NCBI GenBank assembly: GCA_964549595.1
Contig: CAZJWK010000054.1
Location: forward strand, 1-18,213
Origin: CAZQQN01 sp964549595
GTDB taxonomy: Bacteria; Bacteroidota; Bacteroidia; CAILMK01; CAYYUA01
DNA: 18,213 nucleotides
Reading direction: 5' to 3'
Below the pieces are notes generated by a model. That model saw only the letters and a list, made by a program, of their open reading frames with translations. It did no database searches and had not been told where the DNA came from. Below, piece after piece: positions 15,493 to 18,213 of this stretch (the first letter of the stretch is position 1; each line of letters opens with the position of its first letter). A program made the position numbers and the translations under genes.

Positions 15493-16413
15493 TTAATCGC
15501 GGCTAATGGTTAAATTTTTCAATGGTTCATCGAGCCTGACGGTAAGCTTTTTGGATGCCCCTTGGTAATCAGGGGTGGTATAAGTTCGATTGTTTTGAGC
15601 ATTAAAATCTTCAAGGTCGGCATTACCGAGTGGATATTTGCTAACAATTTTACAGCCCAAATTTTCAGGAATTTCGATTTTCACCTTAGAGTCTTCCGCA
15701 TTAAGTGAGACCAAAGCCCTTTTGGTTATGCGTTCCAGCGCCATCATTATTTGGGCTTTTTTGGCTTTTAACTGCAATCGGTTTATTTTAAAGGGACTGA
15801 AATCCAAATCCGCTTTTGCTTTCCCAAAATTTAACCTGAGGTGCCAAATGGGTTTTTCATTAAGGGCCAGGGTGACAGGATTGTTGCCTTTAACCCCTTT
15901 TAGGGATAAATCTGCTATTCCGGTATCTGCTTTTAATTGTTTGTTCATTTTGAAGGCTTGCCATTCCTTCTCCTCAGCTTGTAAGGCAAAAAGGTTATCA
16001 TCGCTTTCATCCACTTTAAATCTACCCCGGTCGGTAGAGAAATCAAGGCGTCCATATTTGAATTTTTTGTCGTAATCAAAGGTCAACATGGCATCCATGT
16101 TCCCTAAGTCAAACGTTTCATTTTTGATATCGGTTTGTCCTTTTTGACTAAGGGGGTTTTGTCTGAAATCGCTCAACTTGGGGAATTCTAAGATTGAATA
16201 AAAAAACAAGACCGTAATGACGGCCGTCAAAATCAATACACCAATGGTACGGATTTTACCCGGCAGAAAATAAACACCCAGGAAAATTATAAGTAACGGC
16301 CAGAGGTTCAGTATGAATGCCCAGTTTACTTCAATAATATCCAGCTTACTAAAGAAGATAAGAAGCCCTAAAAGGATTAAAATAACACCCCAAAAAAAAT
16401 TAGCTACCTTCAT
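15493..16413 (-). CDS. LiaF-like membrane protein with C-terminal 'toastrack' beta domain
   Basis: A 306-residue protein. Residues 5-50 form a two-helix LiaI/LiaF-type membrane module (GVILILLGLLIFF, then LNLWPLLIIFLGVYFL), and a third helix covers 56-74. From about 95 to the end it is beta-rich and soluble, with repeated short strands such as LRLNFGKAKADLDFSP and VKIEIPENLGCKIVSKYPLGNADL. The latter is the pattern of the toastrack domain found C-terminally in LiaF and partner proteins. LiaF in Firmicutes restrains the LiaRS two-component system during cell-wall stress; no such system is encoded here. The start is ATG at 16411-16413, 11 bases after the PspC gene stop, so the two form an operon. 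A sensing or membrane-integrity role is inferred. Confidence 0.8.
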   Translation of the reverse strand: MKVANFFWGVILILLGLLIFFSKLDIIEVNWAFILNLWPLLIIFLGVYFLPGKIRTIGVLILTAVITVLFFYSILEFPKLSDFRQNPLSQKGQTDIKNETFDLGNMDAMLTFDYDKKFKYGRLDFSTDRGRFKVDESDDNLFALQAEEKEWQAFKMNKQLKADTGIADLSLKGVKGNNPVTLALNEKPIWHLRLNFGKAKADLDFSPFKINRLQLKAKKAQIMMALERITKRALVSLNAEDSKVKIEIPENLGCKIVSKYPLGNADLEDFNAQNNRTYTTPDYQGASKKLTVRLDEPLKNLTISRD

Positions 16414-16424
16414 GGCGAAACGTT

Positions 16425-16988
16425 TTATGGATTATCAATTTTGCTACTATGGTCACCATTACCCTGGGATGAATTGGTGGTTGATTCATCGTTTTTATTG
16501 ACTTCCGTACCTTCCTGCCGGTTATCCATTTCATCAGACGATAAACTGGTCACAACCAATACAAGGCCTATCAGCACCAACAATAATGGCCAGAATTGTT
16601 TAAAATAAAAATCAGGGACTAACTTTTCCAATAAAAATAAAACCCCAATGGTAATTAGGATCAACCCCGTAATGACCCCACCTTTTTTGGTTTGGTCATT
16701 TTCCTCAGAAGCTCCTGGCTGACCAGACGGCGGACCTGATTTTTCTTGATTGTTGGCAGAACCTTCGCTTGATTCACGTATATCGGATTGGGAAGGCTCA
16801 TTTATTGTTTCCTCCAATGGTAATACAATCAGCAAAATGAGGTAAACCAAAATTCCGACACCGCTCCAAAAAGCCGTTAAAACAAATATCAACCTTATGA
16901 TTAAGGGGTCAATCTCAAAGTATTCTGCTAAACCGCCTGCAACACCCGCCACCATGTTGTATTTAGAGGAACGCCTGAGTTTTTCCAT
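16425..16988 (-). CDS. PspC-domain protein with second LiaI-like membrane module
   Basis: A 187-residue membrane protein. The PspC domain occupies 1-60: AGVAGGLAEYFEIDP (14-28) precedes a double-length hydrophobic stretch (30-57) ending in VLPLEE. A polar, Ser/Glu/Gly-rich linker (60-101) follows. A second membrane module at 103-147 (GVITGLILITIGVLFLLEK, then FWPLLLVLIGLVLVV) resembles that of the LiaF-like neighbour. The tail is hydrophilic and Asn/Ser-rich. PspC is the membrane sensor of the phage-shock response in proteobacteria; PspA, PspB and PspF are not present here. The frame extends 18 codons upstream to 17042, but an exact TAnnTTTG element lies inside that extension and the family-typical N terminus starts at ATG 16986-16988. 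The latter start is therefore used. Confidence 0.88.
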   Translation of the reverse strand: MEKLRRSSKYNMVAGVAGGLAEYFEIDPLIIRLIFVLTAFWSGVGILVYLILLIVLPLEETINEPSQSDIRESSEGSANNQEKSGPPSGQPGASEENDQTKKGGVITGLILITIGVLFLLEKLVPDFYFKQFWPLLLVLIGLVLVVTSLSSDEMDNRQEGTEVNKNDESTTNSSQGNGDHSSKIDNP

Positions 16989-17010
16989 GTATTGAATGAT
17001 TTTGAAATAA

Positions 17011-17018
17011 CAAAAATA
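17011..17018 (-). promoter_or_regulatory. TAnnTTTG -7 promoter element of the pspC operon
   Basis: The minus strand reads TATTTTTG, an exact match. The transcript would begin near 17004, about 16 bases before ATG 16988. It excludes the longer start at 17042. An AT-rich palindrome, AGGTAAAATTACCT, lies further upstream at 17060-17073 and might be an operator. Confidence 0.5.
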
Positions 17019-17071
17019 ATGGATAGTAAGGAAGTTTAACACCCTTAGGCAATCCTTTCAGGTAAAATTAC

Positions 17072-17100
17072 CTAATATAAATAAATGGGCATTGAGCCCA
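17072..17100 (-). terminator. Possible intrinsic terminator of the mscS-type gene
   Basis: On the minus strand TGGGC pairs with GCCCA (17100-17096 and 17090-17086) around a five-base loop. It is followed by TTTATTTATATTAG, which is T-rich but not a pure run. It lies 28 bases after the stop of the channel gene and before the pspC promoter, separating the two transcripts. Confidence 0.45.
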
Positions 17101-17128
17101 CTGTTACCCCAAAATTTCTGTTCACCAA

Positions 17129-17995
17129 TCAATTTTGCGGATTATTCTTAAACACCACTGTCCGGTAAGGGAAAGGAATTTCAATGCCTTCCTGGTCAAA
17201 GCGTTCTTTGATGGATTTGTTCAAATCGGTGCTTGTATAAAAGGCTTTAAGGGGATCCTCTGTCCATACGTATGCGCGTAGGGTCACCGAAGAGTCCCCG
17301 AATCCCATCACCCTGGTTCTGACCTGGGGCTGCCCTTGTTCCACTTCTTGCGGTGTTCGCTTATCGATACAATAAGGATGTTTAATGGCCTCATCTTCCA
17401 TGATTGAAAGGGCTTTATCCATATCCGAATCGCGGCTGATGCCGAATTCCACATGATGACATATCCGCTGATCACTAATATTGAGGTTAACAACCGTTTC
17501 TTCGCTTATTACGTGGTTAGGAATGATGATGCGCTTATTTTCATAATTCCGGATAACTGTGTGGCGTAACGATATGTCTTCAACCACCCCATTGTAAAGT
17601 TCACCGATCTCAATGCGGTCCCAAACACGGAATGGCTTAAATATTACGATAAAAATACCGCTTACGATATTGGAAAAGGCTTGCTGAGCACCAAAGCCCA
17701 ATATAGCAGCAAAAATACCTGCACCGGCAAACAACGAAACGGCCAATGACCGAAGCGAGGGAATGGTGTAAATCGCCAATCCGATCCCGATCAGGTAAAT
17801 TAAAACGGTTAAAAAATACTTAAGAAAATTGTATTTGGTGGCATCCACCTTTAAATCTTCTGTGATCCGTTCTAAACGTTTGTTAATTAAACGCTTAACA
17901 AACTTTTGGGCGATAACGGTTAATAAAAGGATGGTTAAAACCATCCCCATTTTCCATATATAAGGGAAATAAGGCTGTAATTGATCCAAATTCAT
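17129..17995 (-). CDS. MscS-family mechanosensitive ion channel
   Basis: A 288-residue inner-membrane channel that opens under membrane tension to release solutes after osmotic downshock. It has three membrane helices at about 13-33, 57-77 and 84-118. The third carries the pore-lining, Gly/Ala-rich sequence GAGIFAAILGFGAQQAFSNIVSG typical of MscS TM3. The MscS beta domain follows (FKPFRVWDRIEIGELYNGVVEDISLRHTVIRNYENKRIIIPN), then an alpha/beta C-terminal domain ending near 280. The length matches E. coli MscS. The ATG start at 17993-17995 precedes a short amphipathic N terminus. No exact TAnnTTTG element was found upstream; CAAATCAT at 18016-18023 is only an imperfect reverse match. The envelope-stress genes follow on the same strand. 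Confidence 0.95.
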   Translation of the reverse strand: MNLDQLQPYFPYIWKMGMVLTILLLTVIAQKFVKRLINKRLERITEDLKVDATKYNFLKYFLTVLIYLIGIGLAIYTIPSLRSLAVSLFAGAGIFAAILGFGAQQAFSNIVSGIFIVIFKPFRVWDRIEIGELYNGVVEDISLRHTVIRNYENKRIIIPNHVISEETVVNLNISDQRICHHVEFGISRDSDMDKALSIMEDEAIKHPYCIDKRTPQEVEQGQPQVRTRVMGFGDSSVTLRAYVWTEDPLKAFYTSTDLNKSIKERFDQEGIEIPFPYRTVVFKNNPQN

Positions 17996-18110
17996 GGGGT
18001 AAAATTTTACTGCAACAAATCATTTCTTTTTGCGAAAATAAATGAATTAACCCAAAAGTGGGCCCCTAATTTATTCTGGAGTTTCCCCAAAATTTTGTCG
18101 AAATTCGAGG

Positions 18111-18191
18111 ATGGCTGGAAAATTTCTTTTGGTGGTAGTTTTGGCTGGTCTGTTTACACAGGTGTGCCACGATTATCAGGGCAAGAAGTAA
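18111..18191 (+). CDS. Possible 26-residue secreted or lipoprotein-like peptide
   Basis: ATG at 18111 opens a 26-codon frame ending in TAA at 18189-18191. The product (MAGKFLLVVVLAGLFTQVCH, then DYQGKK) is almost entirely a signal-peptide-like hydrophobic segment. It is followed by Cys19 and a short polar tail. The residues before the Cys (TQV) do not make a good lipobox. AAATTTTG at 18090-18097 is one base off the -7 consensus and would place a transcript start just before the ATG. It could be a tiny lipoprotein, a frame-shifted remnant or chance. The right edge is too near to judge context. Confidence 0.25.
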   Translation: MAGKFLLVVVLAGLFTQVCHDYQGKK

Positions 18192-18213
18192 CCAATGGAA
18201 TAAAGAAACTCGT

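Noticed and set aside
15638..16075. Plus-strand frame of 145 codons inside the LiaF-like gene
   Set aside because: It is the antisense shadow of the beta-rich domain. The gene on the minus strand has clear domain structure and operon context.
1..18213. Mobile elements, CRISPR arrays, tRNA or rRNA genes, defence or toxin-antitoxin modules
   Set aside because: No transposase or integrase motifs, regular spaced repeats, cloverleaf-like sequences or rRNA-like stretches were seen. All substantial frames are accounted for by other families.

Overview
The window looks like a chromosomal segment of a free-living member of the Bacteroidota (Cytophagia/Saprospiria-like). Three things point there. Six genes are preceded by an exact copy of the Bacteroidota -7 promoter element TAnnTTTG. 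The gene content is typical of the phylum: a cytosolic M61 peptidase, a GH3-like adenylating enzyme, a DUF3365 haem lipoprotein and an exported C1 peptidase. Classical Shine-Dalgarno sequences are largely absent. The assignment rests on motifs and protein character, not on a database match. Genes are densely packed on both strands. I see no rRNA, tRNA, CRISPR array, transposase or phage gene.

Layout. 1-1265 (minus): a probable truncated gene start at the left edge, then an exported C1 (bleomycin-hydrolase-like) cysteine peptidase. 1437-2138 (plus): a queuosine-precursor transporter of the YhhQ family with a TTG start, divergent from the peptidase. 2203-5851 (minus): an M61 metallopeptidase with a PDZ domain, and the ribosomal GTPase LepA/EF4. 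5875-6291 is the only long gene-free stretch. It holds a promoter-like pair on the plus strand with no reading frame behind it, and a clear hairpin plus T-tract that ends the GH3 transcript. 6292-8524 (minus): a GH3-like enzyme and a DUF3365 c-haem lipoprotein. 8579-13255 (plus): 6-phosphofructokinase with a closely linked multi-pass membrane protein, then single-domain proline dehydrogenase, then lysyl-tRNA synthetase.

13268-17995 is a continuous minus-strand run. In transcription order it reads: MscS-type mechanosensitive channel, PspC-domain protein, LiaF-like 'toastrack' membrane protein, outer-membrane beta-barrel protein, NADPH-dependent FMN reductase, and short-chain dehydrogenase. The PspC and LiaF-like genes lie 11 bases apart behind one promoter. 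Their products share a related two-helix membrane module, which suggests an envelope-stress unit. A 26-codon reading frame of uncertain status lies near the right edge.

Most of the window is housekeeping or widespread accessory metabolism, and I found no clear new multi-gene system. The points most worth a second look are: the pspC/toastrack pair in its envelope-themed neighbourhood; the unexplained promoter-like signal at 6018-6051; an Asp-to-Asn change in the nucleotide/metal loop of phosphofructokinase; the haem lipoprotein that may share a 54-base divergent promoter region with phosphofructokinase; and promoter elements close enough to the reading frames to decide several start codons.
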